A DNA stretch of 64,000 nt from 'Nostoc azollae' 0708 (GTDB lineage Bacteria; Cyanobacteriota; Cyanobacteriia; Cyanobacteriales; Nostocaceae). Below, in pieces: positions 31,568 through 41,314 of this stretch. The position numbers were made by a program, and so were the translations under genes. Position 1 is the first letter of the stretch, and the number at the start of each line of letters is the position of its first letter. The stretch spans positions 3,786,001 to 3,850,000 of the forward strand of contig NC_014248.1 in assembly GCF_000196515.1 (NCBI RefSeq). The letters are read 5' to 3'. The notes beneath the pieces were generated by a model, which ran no database searches, had not been told where the DNA came from, and saw nothing but the letters and a program-made list of their open reading frames with translations.

Positions 31568-32388
31568 ATGAACGGGTGTAGGGGTGTAGGGGTGTAAGGG
31601 TGTAGGTGAAGAATAACCTTTTGCCCCTTGAGAGTTATACTCCGGCACGCTGCGCGAACGCTTTAGCGATACGTCAGTCAGTCGCAACCTGGGGGAATCC
31701 CGTCCAGCCCAGTGGCGTCCCAAGACCGCGCTGACTCACCTCTTGCTTCCTCAATAGGAACTTACTTACCTTAGTATCGGAAGTGTTAGTTCATGAAAAA
31801 TTCATACTTTTAGCGATATTCCATGTATTGCGGAAATCGCCCAAAGGAATTACTTAAACTCAGTGATCTCGGTCACATTACACCTACAGCCTATTTATAT
31901 TAGTATTCTAATACTGAATTCACAAGGAGCTTTTCCCGTTCAGCAAGGTAAATTTCTAACCTTTGTGGATAAACTAACTGTATTTCGACTCAAAAATCTC
32001 AACCTGTGATTAACTTGAGTTCTCAATTTCACTATTGAGAACTGCCTTTGGCTGCGAGAGTATCAATACAACAGTTACTCTTTTAGGCAGCTTAAAAAAT
32101 TTACAAGCAACTTTACTAATAGTATTGTCTAACAAATACCAATAAATGTAAAGAAGTACCTCAAAAATCATTAGAAAAACTTGAAACTTACATAGAAAAT
32201 ATACGTCTTAACTAGTAATTAATAATTTTTACCCCATAAATGGGAAATTAAACGACCTTATTGAGATATTCATGCATGATTTGAGTAGAGTAAGACGTAT
32301 TAGAAAATCAGTACACAAATTTCCTGAAGAAGTGGATTGAGTATTTATCAGATCAGGGAAAACTAGTAGTTAATAACTATAGGTTTCG
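31568..32388. other. Gene-free region with repeats between ccmK4 and the HetZ-related gene
   Basis: It begins with a GGGTGTA-type tandem repeat (31574-31605). A GC-rich palindromic intergenic repeat of the CGGCACGCTGCGCGAACGC type follows at about 31640-31740. The rest, to 32388, is AT-rich and should include the promoter of the downstream gene. I see no ORF and no RNA gene. Confidence 0.5.
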
Positions 32389-33576
32389 ATGGCGGTTGTG
32401 ATGCACACTTTAAAGCAGAGCTTCGAGGAACGCAATCTCACTATGGAAAATGATGCCGCAAAACTGGCGCAATACTGGCAACAGCGACTCGCAGCGGAAT
32501 GTCCAGAACAAAGTGAGGCGATTAGACAAAGTATTATGCTTTGGTTGTTGGGGGCAGACTTACAGCGATTTGATCTACTCAACTCAAAAGAATTGGAAAT
32601 TGCCAAACAAGCAATGGAATATCGCTGGCGGATCTTACAGCAGCGATACTTAGGTATGGGGCGAGAACGCGCTTATCGTAACCTACTCAGTCGATTGGGT
32701 AGTGTGATGACCCTGAGAAATAAAATTCAGAGGTGGGTTGCTCTCAGTCGCGATCGCCAGCGCAGTGTCATGGACGTATTACAAGAAGTCCTCCAAGAGC
32801 TGCTGCAAAGTGACTCATATATGCAGCAGGAAATGTCCACCATCGCGGAGATTACCACAGATAGAAGATTGCAGGACATTTTACTGTTCGCCACCATAGA
32901 AGAATATTGTTTGCGTCCAGTGCGTAACCAAGCCCTATTAGTGTATCGCTTTGTGAATTATCTACGCCGCATTCAGCGTGGTGGATTAACCCAAGTTCCT
33001 ACTAACAACTTAATCAGACTTGTTTCTGACGAAGTGCTTACAGAAGATACAGACAATCCACTCAACCTAGTAGATAATCAAGCGATCACTCAATATCAAG
33101 AAGCACAAAAACTAGAAGAACAACAATCACTACGTCAAGCTGTATATGAAGAATTTGAGCAATACTTACTGCAAAACTTAGGTCAACAGGCAGTAGACTG
33201 GCTGCAATTATATCTCCAAGGGAAAACTCAAGAAGAAATTGCCAAAAGATTAAATAAGCCCATTAAAAAAGTATACCGACTCAGAGAAAAAATCAGCTAT
33301 CATGCTGTGCGTGTTTTTGCTATTAAAGGCAAGCCAGAACTTGTTGATAACTGGCTCTCCATTTCCTTACCAGAACACAACTTAGGTCTAACACAACATC
33401 AATGGCAACAAATGGAGGAAAAATTAACTTCTCTGGGCAAACAGATCCTCAATCTATTGAAAAAAGGTGACTCCATAGAAGCCATAGCCCAAAATTTACA
33501 ACTAAAAACCCATCAGGTCTTAGGCGAATGGACAAAAATCTATCTTGCCGCCCAAACCTTAAGAACTCAACAATAA
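32389..33576 (+). CDS. HetZ-related DNA-binding protein
   Basis: The 395-residue soluble protein belongs, as far as I can recognise, to the HetZ/HetZ-related family of cyanobacterial regulators linked to heterocyst formation. Two helix-turn-helix-like segments are visible: GKTQEEIAKRLNKPIKKVYR (about residues 282-301) and near the end GDSIEAIAQNLQLKTHQVLG. A conserved central block is RDRQRSVMDVLQEVLQELLQ. The first ATG at 32389 is used; later ATGs at 32401 and 32443 are possible. I cannot tell hetZ itself from a paralogue. Confidence 0.65.
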   Translation: MAVVMHTLKQSFEERNLTMENDAAKLAQYWQQRLAAECPEQSEAIRQSIMLWLLGADLQRFDLLNSKELEIAKQAMEYRWRILQQRYLGMGRERAYRNLLSRLGSVMTLRNKIQRWVALSRDRQRSVMDVLQEVLQELLQSDSYMQQEMSTIAEITTDRRLQDILLFATIEEYCLRPVRNQALLVYRFVNYLRRIQRGGLTQVPTNNLIRLVSDEVLTEDTDNPLNLVDNQAITQYQEAQKLEEQQSLRQAVYEEFEQYLLQNLGQQAVDWLQLYLQGKTQEEIAKRLNKPIKKVYRLREKISYHAVRVFAIKGKPELVDNWLSISLPEHNLGLTQHQWQQMEEKLTSLGKQILNLLKKGDSIEAIAQNLQLKTHQVLGEWTKIYLAAQTLRTQQ

Positions 33577-33822
33577 CTGAATTTTGGATTGCAAGATTCC
33601 AAGCTCAAAGTTATATCTAATGGAAGTTAGGCATTGGGCATTGGGCATTGAAATTTTCCCCTCTGCTCCCCTACACCCTTACACTCTTACACCCATACCC
33701 CAGTCTCCTTGCACCAGTAACTTATGCCATATTAAGATATGGTAAGTATTAACTGTGAAGAAACTAAAATTGACACACTTAGTTTTCCGCTATTGACTTA
33801 ATTCCTTGTGAATATTTCTTTC

Positions 33823-34506
33823 ATGCAAACCGAGGTTTTTAGCGATCTTTTCCCCTTGTTGAGTACAGCCAGTCCCCAAACTTTAGAATGCCTACTCAAC
33901 ATAGCCGTTGAACACGAGTACCCATCTGGACGAGCAGTTTTAATGGAAGATGCTTGGGGTAACGCAGTTTATTTCTTGATTTCTGGTTGGGTGAAAGTCC
34001 GGCGTACCAATGGCGATAATTCTGTGACAATAGCCATTTTGGGTCGGGGCGATTTCTTTGGTGAAATGGCGGTTTTAGATGAATCCCCACGTTCAACTGA
34101 TGTTGTTGCCCTTTCTCCAGTTAAATTGTTGACTGTCTCCAGAGAACGTTTTATCCAAATCTTGTTTAAAGATGCACAGTTACATCACCGAATGCTGCAA
34201 CTGATGGTGCGACGAGTAAGGCAAATAAATATGCGCTTACAAATGCGGTCTTCACCACCAGCGGTTAAACTCGCTCATACTTTAGTTAGCCTGAATGATA
34301 ACTATGGTCAGGAGTCAGATCAAGGCAAGGAAATTTATTATATCCCTTTTAAAGATTTGGCAGAAGTAGCCGAAATCAGCTTAGATGAAACTACCAAAAT
34401 TATGGAGAAACTTCATGAAAGAGGATGGATCAAATGTGTTCCTACTAGCCAGTCTATTTATGTCATTAACTTCAAACAGCTTGAAAATTTGGCTAATAAG
34501 TTCTAG
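33823..34506 (+). CDS. Crp/Fnr-family transcriptional regulator
   Basis: The protein has an N-terminal cyclic-nucleotide-binding-like domain (about 1-130; VLMEDAWGNAVYFLISGWVK, GRGDFFGEMAVLDESPRSTD) and a C-terminal winged helix (about 145-225; FKDLAEVAEISLDETTKIME). The phosphate-binding cassette GEMAVLDESPRS is partly like that of cAMP receptors, so cAMP from CyaB1 is conceivable, but this is inference. The start is the ATG at 33823; a GTG at 33808 would add five residues. It reads toward the M61 protease gene 93 bp on. Confidence 0.85.
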   Translation: MQTEVFSDLFPLLSTASPQTLECLLNIAVEHEYPSGRAVLMEDAWGNAVYFLISGWVKVRRTNGDNSVTIAILGRGDFFGEMAVLDESPRSTDVVALSPVKLLTVSRERFIQILFKDAQLHHRMLQLMVRRVRQINMRLQMRSSPPAVKLAHTLVSLNDNYGQESDQGKEIYYIPFKDLAEVAEISLDETTKIMEKLHERGWIKCVPTSQSIYVINFKQLENLANKF

Positions 34507-34599
34507 TCTGTACTGACTGTAGATGTAGGATGAGTTAATAGCATATTGACTATTAACTATTATCTATAAAGTGTTGACCATTAACTAATAACTCTAGAC

Positions 34600-36396
34600 T
34601 TGGCACACAAGATGATTGAACTAATAGCAGTTAGTTTGAAAACTCAAGTTCAGGAAATTGAACCAGCAATTCATTACTGGGTAGCAATGCCCCAACCAGA
34701 AAATCATCTGTTTGAGGTGACTTTACATCTTGTAGGCTACCCATTACCAATTCTTGATTTGAAAATGCCAGTATGGACACCAGGGTCTTACTTGGTGCGA
34801 GAATACGCTAAGAATTTACAAAACTTTGCTGCCTTTGCTGGGTCTAAACCTTTAAATTGGCGAAAAATTAGTAAAAATCATTGGCAAATTGAAAAGGGAG
34901 ATGTTTCTGAAGTAGTTCTGGGTTACCGCGTTTTTGCAAATGAGTTGTCAGTACGCACAAATCATTTGGATGCTACCCATGGTTATTTTAACGGTGCGGC
35001 GCTGTTTTTACGAATTCCTGGTTGGGAAGAACAACCAATTCATATTACCATTGTCCCACCAAACCCTGAATGGCAAATAACGACAGGTTTATCATCAATT
35101 ACTGAAGAAACTAATACTTTTTTAGCTGCGGATTTTGATACTCTTGTTGATACTCCTTTTGAGATTGGTAACCATCAATTGTTTAATTTTGAGGTATTGG
35201 GAAAACCTCATGAGTTAGCAATCTGGGGACAGGGAAACTGTAAACCCCAAAAGATATTAGAGGACTTTAAGAGAATTATTGAATATGAAGCAGAAATATT
35301 TGGCGATTTGCCATATCAAAAGTATGTGTTTCTGCTGCATTTATTCAACCAAGCTTATGGTGGATTAGAACATAAAAATTCCTGTTCATTACTTTATCAT
35401 CGGTTTGGATTTCGTCTGAAAGATAAATATGAACGTTTTATTCAATTAGTAGCGCATGAATTTTTCCATTTGTGGAATGTGAAGCGAATTCGCCCCAAAG
35501 ATTTCGAGGTTTTTAATTATGATCAAGAGAACTATACACAGTCTCTTTGGTTTTGTGAGGGAACCACAAGTTACTATGATTTGATAATTCCTTTCCGGGC
35601 AGGAATTTATGATATCAAATCTTATTTTCATCATTTAGATCAAGAAATTACCAAATATCAATTAACACCAGGACGAAACGTACAACATCTTTCTGAGTCC
35701 AGTTTTGATGCTTGGATTAAACTTTATCGTCCAGATGCTAATAGTGCTAATTCCCAAATTTCTTACTATTTGAAGGGCGAAATGGTATCGCTATTGCTGG
35801 ATTTATTGATTCGTTCTCGTCATCATAATCAGCTTTCTCTTGATGATGTTATGCTGAAAATGTGGGAACAATTTGGTAAGGCTGAAATTGGTTATACTCC
35901 AGAACAACTACAAGAAGTCATTGAATCTGTGGCTGGAATGGATTTATCGGATTTCTTTAAAAGCTACATTCATGGACTAGATGATTTACCTTTTAATGAT
36001 TATTTAGAACCTTTTGGGTTGCAATTGGTAGAAGAATCTGAACAAGAACCTTATTTGGGTGTGAAAATAAAAACTGAATATGGACGAGAAATAATTAAGT
36101 TTGTGGAAATGGGGTCCCCTGCAAACATTGTGGGAATTGATGCTGGTGATGAGTTATTAGCAATTGATGGAATTAAGGTAGGAACAAGCCAGTTGAGTGA
36201 TCGTTTGCACGATTACCAACCTTACGATACTATCCAAATCACGGTTTTCCATCAAGATGAATTGCGTAACTATTCTGTAAGTTTAGGAAAAGAACATCCG
36301 ACTAAATATCAGTTGCGGCCAGTAAAAAATCCTAATACTACTCAGCAAGAAAATTTTTCGGGTTGGTTAGGTGTGCAGTTGTCGAGTTTTTGGTAA
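34600..36396 (+). CDS. M61-family metallopeptidase with PDZ domain
   Basis: The 598-residue protein has the M61 N-terminal beta domain, a thermolysin-like catalytic domain with the zinc motif HEFFH at about residues 286-290 and the downstream Glu in CEGTTSYYD, and a C-terminal PDZ domain (about 500-560; VEMGSPANIVGIDAGDELLA). No signal peptide is seen, so it is likely cytoplasmic. The first in-frame start is TTG 34600; ATG 34612 is an alternative. It follows the Crp-type gene. Confidence 0.92.
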   Translation: MAHKMIELIAVSLKTQVQEIEPAIHYWVAMPQPENHLFEVTLHLVGYPLPILDLKMPVWTPGSYLVREYAKNLQNFAAFAGSKPLNWRKISKNHWQIEKGDVSEVVLGYRVFANELSVRTNHLDATHGYFNGAALFLRIPGWEEQPIHITIVPPNPEWQITTGLSSITEETNTFLAADFDTLVDTPFEIGNHQLFNFEVLGKPHELAIWGQGNCKPQKILEDFKRIIEYEAEIFGDLPYQKYVFLLHLFNQAYGGLEHKNSCSLLYHRFGFRLKDKYERFIQLVAHEFFHLWNVKRIRPKDFEVFNYDQENYTQSLWFCEGTTSYYDLIIPFRAGIYDIKSYFHHLDQEITKYQLTPGRNVQHLSESSFDAWIKLYRPDANSANSQISYYLKGEMVSLLLDLLIRSRHHNQLSLDDVMLKMWEQFGKAEIGYTPEQLQEVIESVAGMDLSDFFKSYIHGLDDLPFNDYLEPFGLQLVEESEQEPYLGVKIKTEYGREIIKFVEMGSPANIVGIDAGDELLAIDGIKVGTSQLSDRLHDYQPYDTIQITVFHQDELRNYSVSLGKEHPTKYQLRPVKNPNTTQQENFSGWLGVQLSSFW

Positions 36397-36550
36397 AAAT
36401 TCGTAAGCATTCAGCCAGGTAGAAATTGAGGATAATTAGGTATTACAGGGTTAGTATTTGGCTGGTGTCATATCATAATCTACCAAGTAAAGTAGATAAA
36501 TAAGAAAATACTGATGTTATTAGCAAATTTTTACATCTCTAAAATTAAAA

Positions 36551-36588
36551 TTTACCCCATTCTAAAATTCTATCTAGAATGGGGTAAA
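36551..36588. terminator. Perfect 14-bp hairpin downstream of the M61 peptidase gene
   Basis: Arms TTTACCCCATTCTA (36551-36564) and TAGAATGGGGTAAA (36575-36588) are exact complements with a 10-base loop. No long T-run follows, so it may be a terminator, an RNA-stabilising hairpin or part of a mobile-element end. Confidence 0.55.
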
Positions 36589-36678
36589 TAAAACGTAAGC
36601 ATTCAGCTAATGCCTAACGGCACGCTACGCGAACAGCCTCAGTAATCAGCTTTTTCAGGCTAATGCCAAAAATACCTA

Positions 36679-36812
36679 AGTAGGTGGGCGGAAAAATTTA
36701 TAACTATGTCATTATGTCATGGCGAATGCAGCAAAGGGGAATCAAGGAATCCCAAGGGTTTCAAGTAATTTACATTTTGCTACATAGTTATGTTTCTTTG
36801 TGTCTACCTACT
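36679..36812 (+). mobile_element. MITE, copy 1 (134 bp)
   Basis: A non-coding element bounded by TA on both sides, with imperfect terminal inverted repeats of about 33 bp (left AGTAGGTGGGCGGAAAAA, right end CACAAAG-type complement). A second copy in the opposite orientation lies at 59271-59396. This copy has an 8-base internal duplication (ATTATGTC) absent from copy 2. TA flanks suggest mobilisation by an IS630/Tc1-type transposase. The size equals that which I recall for the cyanobacterial Nezha MITE, but I could not compare sequences. Confidence 0.85.
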
Positions 36813-36897
36813 TATTTGATAATTCACCAATTTCTCAAACATTCTGATTACTGACTCCTGAATTCTTACAATAAAACTAGAAACAATAACTTTTTAG

Positions 36898-37638
36898 TTA
36901 TTTATTTTGACTTTTTAAAACACCTGGTTCATGCTGTATAGCTAGAACATCCAAAATATCAGTTTGGGAACAATATTTTAAATCTTCTAAACATTGCAGG
37001 CGTAATAATCGCTTACCATGACTAGCTTGGTGGAATAATCCCAATAAGTCATTTTGCCACTGAGAATAAAGTGCAATCGCACTCGCAACTTCATCATTAC
37101 CAGCTAATTCTTCGAGGGAAGAGTTGGTTTGTTGCCAAATACTATGAGCGATCGCACCAGCACAAACGGTATCTTCTAAAGAAAAACTGCCTTCCCAGCC
37201 AGAACCAACAATCCAGACTGTTTTTGGTTGTTTTTCTAGGAGAAACTGCACCACCGAAGCTCGATTAATTAAAGCAGCTGCGAGGACGATCGGGGCATCT
37301 TGTATCCGTTGTAAGGCACGAGTACCATTGGTGGTACTAATAAATAAGCGCCTCCCCTCTACCAGTTCTGCGGTGCAATCTAGGGGAGAATTGCCCAATT
37401 CAAAGCCATCTACCTTACCACCACCTCGTTCTCCAGCCCGTAATCGTTTTTCAGCAGGCCATTTTTCGCTAACTTCCATTAGTAGGTCTAAATCACTGAA
37501 GACTTGCACCGCCTCGCCTCCAGCCGCTAAAACTGTCGCCATTGTGCTAGTGGCTCGCAAGACATCGACGGCGATCGCGCATTCTGGCGCTTCATCAGTT
37601 GGGGTTAATTCTGGAGTATGATATACAAATATCTTCAC
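36898..37638 (-). CDS. comB: 2-phosphosulfolactate phosphatase family protein (ComB)
   Basis: The 246-residue product belongs to the ComB family, magnesium-dependent phosphatases known from coenzyme M synthesis in archaea. Cyanobacteria make no coenzyme M, so the substrate here may differ. Family blocks are visible: [47 protein letters not shown] and [20 protein letters not shown]. Length is normal. The gene stands alone. Confidence 0.92.
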   Translation of the reverse strand: MKIFVYHTPELTPTDEAPECAIAVDVLRATSTMATVLAAGGEAVQVFSDLDLLMEVSEKWPAEKRLRAGERGGGKVDGFELGNSPLDCTAELVEGRRLFISTTNGTRALQRIQDAPIVLAAALINRASVVQFLLEKQPKTVWIVGSGWEGSFSLEDTVCAGAIAHSIWQQTNSSLEELAGNDEVASAIALYSQWQNDLLGLFHQASHGKRLLRLQCLEDLKYCSQTDILDVLAIQHEPGVLKSQNK

Positions 37639-37882
37639 GGGCTAGATATACCTGCTCTATACTACTACTGCGGTTATATTCTACCTACTTCATGTCACCA
37701 ACTAACAGTACAAAACTCTATCTCTTAATTGATACATAATTACTAAGAAATTATAGAAAGCTTACTAAGCAAGGTTTTAAGCTTTCTGACTTTGTATAAT
37801 TTCTTCTAATCGAAAACATAGAAAAAACCGGGTCGATTTTCAAGCTCGTGTTTTTGCGATAGCTACGCTTGCTGCAGGCATC

Positions 37883-38025
37883 GCCCCAAACTCTCTATCT
37901 CTTCAATCAAATTCTTAAAATCCAAATCCTCAATATCCCTATTCCGTAACTTGTTAGACGATATCTTCAATCCAGAGTAAATAGTCTTGCTTATATAAAG
38001 ATACTGCAATCTGTTTCTGTGTCAT
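37883..38025 (-). pseudogene. 5' fragment of a DUF29-family gene
   Basis: The minus strand reads MTQKQIAVSLYKQDYLLWIE-DIV, then after a one-base shift NKLRNRDIEDLDFKNLIEEI and ESLG. These are the first about 47 residues of cyanobacterial DUF29 proteins. The rest is replaced by a GC-rich intergenic repeat (AGCTACGCTTGCTGCAGGC). Function of DUF29 is unknown. Confidence 0.8.
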
Positions 38026-38220
38026 TTCTGTGTATCCTTTCATTGAGCTAATGTAACCCACATTGTGCACTTCATTTTGAAGTATACACACACTACAATG
38101 CAAAAAACTTACAAAAAGCTACGTAGTAAACACATACTTTAAATAGTAGAAAAAATAGACAATACGTAAGGATTCAGGTAGTGGGGTATTGAGAATAAAT
38201 CCAGGATAAAAGATGAGAAA

Positions 38221-38766
38221 ATGAATGTAAAGGAGCCTGAATTAAGTAAAAATACTCAAAGATATGAATTACTAAAAAGAAGAGTTTAAGAGTAAGAACT
38301 TAGATCAATTGGGAATAATAACAGGAATAATAGATGACATAGGAATTGTAGAAAGAATCAATGAGATATTCTTAATAGAGAGTAGAGAGAAAGTGAATGC
38401 AGGAGAAATAGTCAAAGCAATCATTATGGACTAGATCTCCTATGGAGACTATGATGTTTATTTCCTCAATTCTTTGAGGGAAAAGCCATAGAACATTTAT
38501 TAGGAGCGAGAATTGAAGGGGAAGATTTAAATGATGATAAAATAGGCAGAGTAATGGATAAGCTATACAAATATGGATTAACTGAATTCTTCCTAATAAT
38601 TGCCTTAGAAGTAGTAAAAGAATATGGAGTAGCAACCAAATATTCCCATTTAGGTTCAACCTCATTGCATTTGCATGGAGAGTATAATAATTGCCTAAAT
38701 AATTTAAGACAAGAATTATTGGACATTTCAGAGCCAGTGCGTTGGGCTAGTGCCCCGACTTGTTAG
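38221..38766 (+). pseudogene. N-terminal part of an IS1634-type transposase, broken
   Basis: After the start MNVKEPELSK a frameshift leads to NLDQLGIITGIIDDIGIVER and EKVNAGEIVKAIIMD. A further break precedes LDLLWRL-type sequence, then LLGARIEGEDLNDDKIGRVM, DKLYKYGLTEFFLIIALEVV and GSTSLHLHGEYNN. This is the DUF4277/IS1634 N-terminal domain. The catalytic domain is gone; the sequence ends in an intergenic repeat at about 38745. Confidence 0.85.
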
Positions 38767-39227
38767 GGAAGGTCCTCTGAAAGAGGCAGCAACTGGCGTA
38801 TGTTTTCAAGGGATTTATTTTCTGATGACACAAATAATCCATAGGATTCTGAACTTGACAGAGGAACGTTGTCGAATTTTCCAATTTCTAGCTACAGCTT
38901 GTCAAAGGTATTATTTATTTTCTGAGCTTTCAAATCTCTAATTCACTATTGCATAGTCTTGTATTTTCATAAGTGATTGAAAAATTCAAATTAAACATTG
39001 TTGTCTAACTAGCTTTTTTTGACACAATGAGAAAGCTGGAACTTTGACGTGCATAATTTATATTTTCATGGCTACTGAATTTTCGAAAAAACTATAGTTC
39101 TGAATTCCCTGTAAATGTAGTTTATTTATGCCACTTATCGAACTGCGGAATATGGGTTGTAAGTTTACAGAAGTTTTAATATATTTATGCCGGAATTTTG
39201 TATCCCCTGAATACTTCGCGGAAGAAG
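38767..39227. other. Intergenic remnant region
   Basis: It holds part of a dispersed repeat (GTGCGTTGGGC ... GCAACTGGCGT, about 38737-38800). A short plus-strand stretch follows, reading ILNLTEERCRIFQFLATACQ and RYYLFS (38850-38925). This looks like the tail of a lost gene, possibly the 3' end of the IS1634 transposase. The rest is AT-rich without visible features. Confidence 0.4.
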
Positions 39228-40643
39228 TTATTCAGGCATCCATGAGCAACCAAAAGGATTGAGAGCAGATTTTTCGTAAAAAGTAGTCGCCAAACAGGGA
39301 ATATTCCCAACCTTAGAAATGCGGTCACGAATATATTCAAAAAAGCTAATTCCCAACTTACGAGTAGTAGCAACAAGATACATAAAAGTATCCCAGGCCT
39401 GAGTCCCTTCGAGAGTCTGAGTGGCATCACTAATATTACCTCGCTGCACCATACATAGCATAGTTCTAGCAGCTAACTCAGCCGGGTTATTGTGCAAAGG
39501 CAATTCAGGATGCTCTAAAACATAAAGCAACTCAGAAATTTTGACCAGAGTTAATGGTTTTCGCTCATCCAATTGTTGATAACCACTGTCAGTGTGGAAC
39601 AACTTCCAAAACTTATACCGGAGTTTATCTGCCGTTTGCTGACTGGGAGAATCTTGACAAGGGAGTAAGTCTCGGTAGTAATTGCAGAAATCATCCAGGA
39701 ATTTATCTAAAACCTTTTGGTGACAAGCAATAAACGCACTTAACTTCTTATAATTTCTTCCTTCATCTACCCAACACCAAACGATATTATCAGTCAGTAA
39801 CTTCAATTGAGGAGCATCATCACAGACCAGAGTTTGCACCACTGGCCAATCAGTTTGTTGATGATAGAAAGCAATAGCTGCTGCTTCCATAATCCGAGTC
39901 CGTTGTTGTGAACCCAGTTTAAGCAGATGTATATCCAGTAGGGTATGAAACTCTGCCTCACTCAACACAGTTTCTTGAGGTAATACTTGGAGAGGGTTTT
40001 GCCATTTAGTTGGTAGTTGAAAATGCTCGAGCAAGTCAATATTCTCTAGGAACTCTAACAACTTGCCTTGGGTCATGTTGCCCCCATAGTACAAGCTGAT
40101 AATCAAGGTTTTTATTCCTAGACCGAATTCTCCCTCATAACCCCAAGGAGGTTCTGCCAAATAGGTTTTTCCTTCTCATAGTGAGTAGTATTTCTCTTTC
40201 CGGAATAGTACGTTATCGGTTGCCAGGATGATGTCTTGGATGATTACTTCTTCATACCCTTTGAACTGCGCCTCTGCTGGCAGTAATTCTTGGGGATATT
40301 CTAGTATTTCTTCTCTGTCTATTTTAATCCCAGCCTTCTTACTGCCTTTGTTGTCCTTTTTTGGTGTTTGTCGCTCTTTCTCCAATGAGTGATTACTTGT
40401 GAAGCCTTTTTGATTCTTGGCTTTTATCTCTGCCTGACCGTTTTCTCCCTTCAATCGGTTGTTTTCATCTCTTAACCCTTGATTTTCTGCCCGTAATTCT
40501 TTAACTTCTGATTGTAACTGCTCTATTAGACTCAGTAATATCTCTACTTTCTGACCCATGGATTCCTCTGAAATTCCTTTTCCCTCAATGCTTTGCACCA
40601 ACTCTGTTTGTGATAAGTCTTTTGCTAAAATTTTTTGCCTCAT
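39228..40643 (-). pseudogene. IS66-like transposase with one in-frame stop
   Basis: A single minus-strand frame of about 470 codons is interrupted only by TGA at 40176-40178, between KEKYYSL and EGKTYLAEPPWGYEGEFGLG. The N-terminal part has a leucine-zipper-like coiled coil (VEILLSLIEQLQSEVKELRA) typical of IS66 transposases, and the C-terminal part has CDDAPQLKLLTDNIVWCWVD, HNNPAELAAR and a terminal helix. The catalytic region seems intact, so a revertant or read-through product is imaginable, but as it stands the gene is split. Confidence 0.85.
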
Positions 40644-40890
40644 GTCTCATATTTTATAACGCCCTGTGTCCCACCCTCAACTTTTTCTTTTTTTCTCTTA
40701 CCCCTACTTATTCCGCCGATAGATACAATGTTTTAATCTATATTCTTCCTTTTGGCCTTTGCTTCTACCCTGTGGGATCTCGTAACGGAGATTCCGTCTT
40801 TACGCGAAACCTTCATCTTTAAATTAGAGCAAAATGACAGTCAACTTGTAATCTAAAAATATAAAGAACATCCTCGCTAAAATTATCGAC

Positions 40891-41310
40891 ATGGCTCCTT
40901 TACCCGATTATCGGCCTAAACAATTATCCATCGGTCCCTTAGAAGCAGAAATTCTCAGCATCGTCTGGGAACTGAGTTCAGCTACAGTAAAAGATGTACA
41001 CGACCGCATTCTGGCTGATCCTAACCGCGAATTAGCTTATACATCCGTTACGACTGTCCTCCGTCGTCTGACTGAAAAAGGCTGGTTAGCTTGCGACAAA
41101 CAGGGAAAAGCATTCTATTGGCGGCCATTGCTAACTAAGCAACAAGCAGAGATGATTAAGGCACATGAACAGTTACAGAGATTTTTAGCAGTGGGTAATC
41201 CTGATGTTGTTGCCGCCTTTGCTGATAGTTTAGATCAAGCTGCTAGTGACCAAATAGAAGTGATCGCTAAACGCATTCAAGCCGCACGGGAAGCCAGGGG
41301 AGAAAAATAA
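40891..41310 (+). CDS. BlaI/MecI/CopY-family repressor
   Basis: The 139-residue winged-helix repressor begins RPKQLSIGPLEAEILSIVWE. It has the DNA-recognition region REELAYTSVTTVLRRL-like (RELAYTSVTTVLRRLTEKGW) and a C-terminal dimerisation helix. BlaI-type proteins are released by cleavage through a membrane M56 protease, which is encoded four bases downstream. The target genes here are unknown; no beta-lactamase is adjacent. Confidence 0.93.
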   Translation: MAPLPDYRPKQLSIGPLEAEILSIVWELSSATVKDVHDRILADPNRELAYTSVTTVLRRLTEKGWLACDKQGKAFYWRPLLTKQQAEMIKAHEQLQRFLAVGNPDVVAAFADSLDQAASDQIEVIAKRIQAAREARGEK

Positions 41311-41314
41311 AATT

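Noticed and set aside
32389-33576. RNA polymerase sigma factor, because of the HTH near residue 290
   Set aside because: No sigma region 2 motif is present and the overall layout fits the HetZ-related family better.
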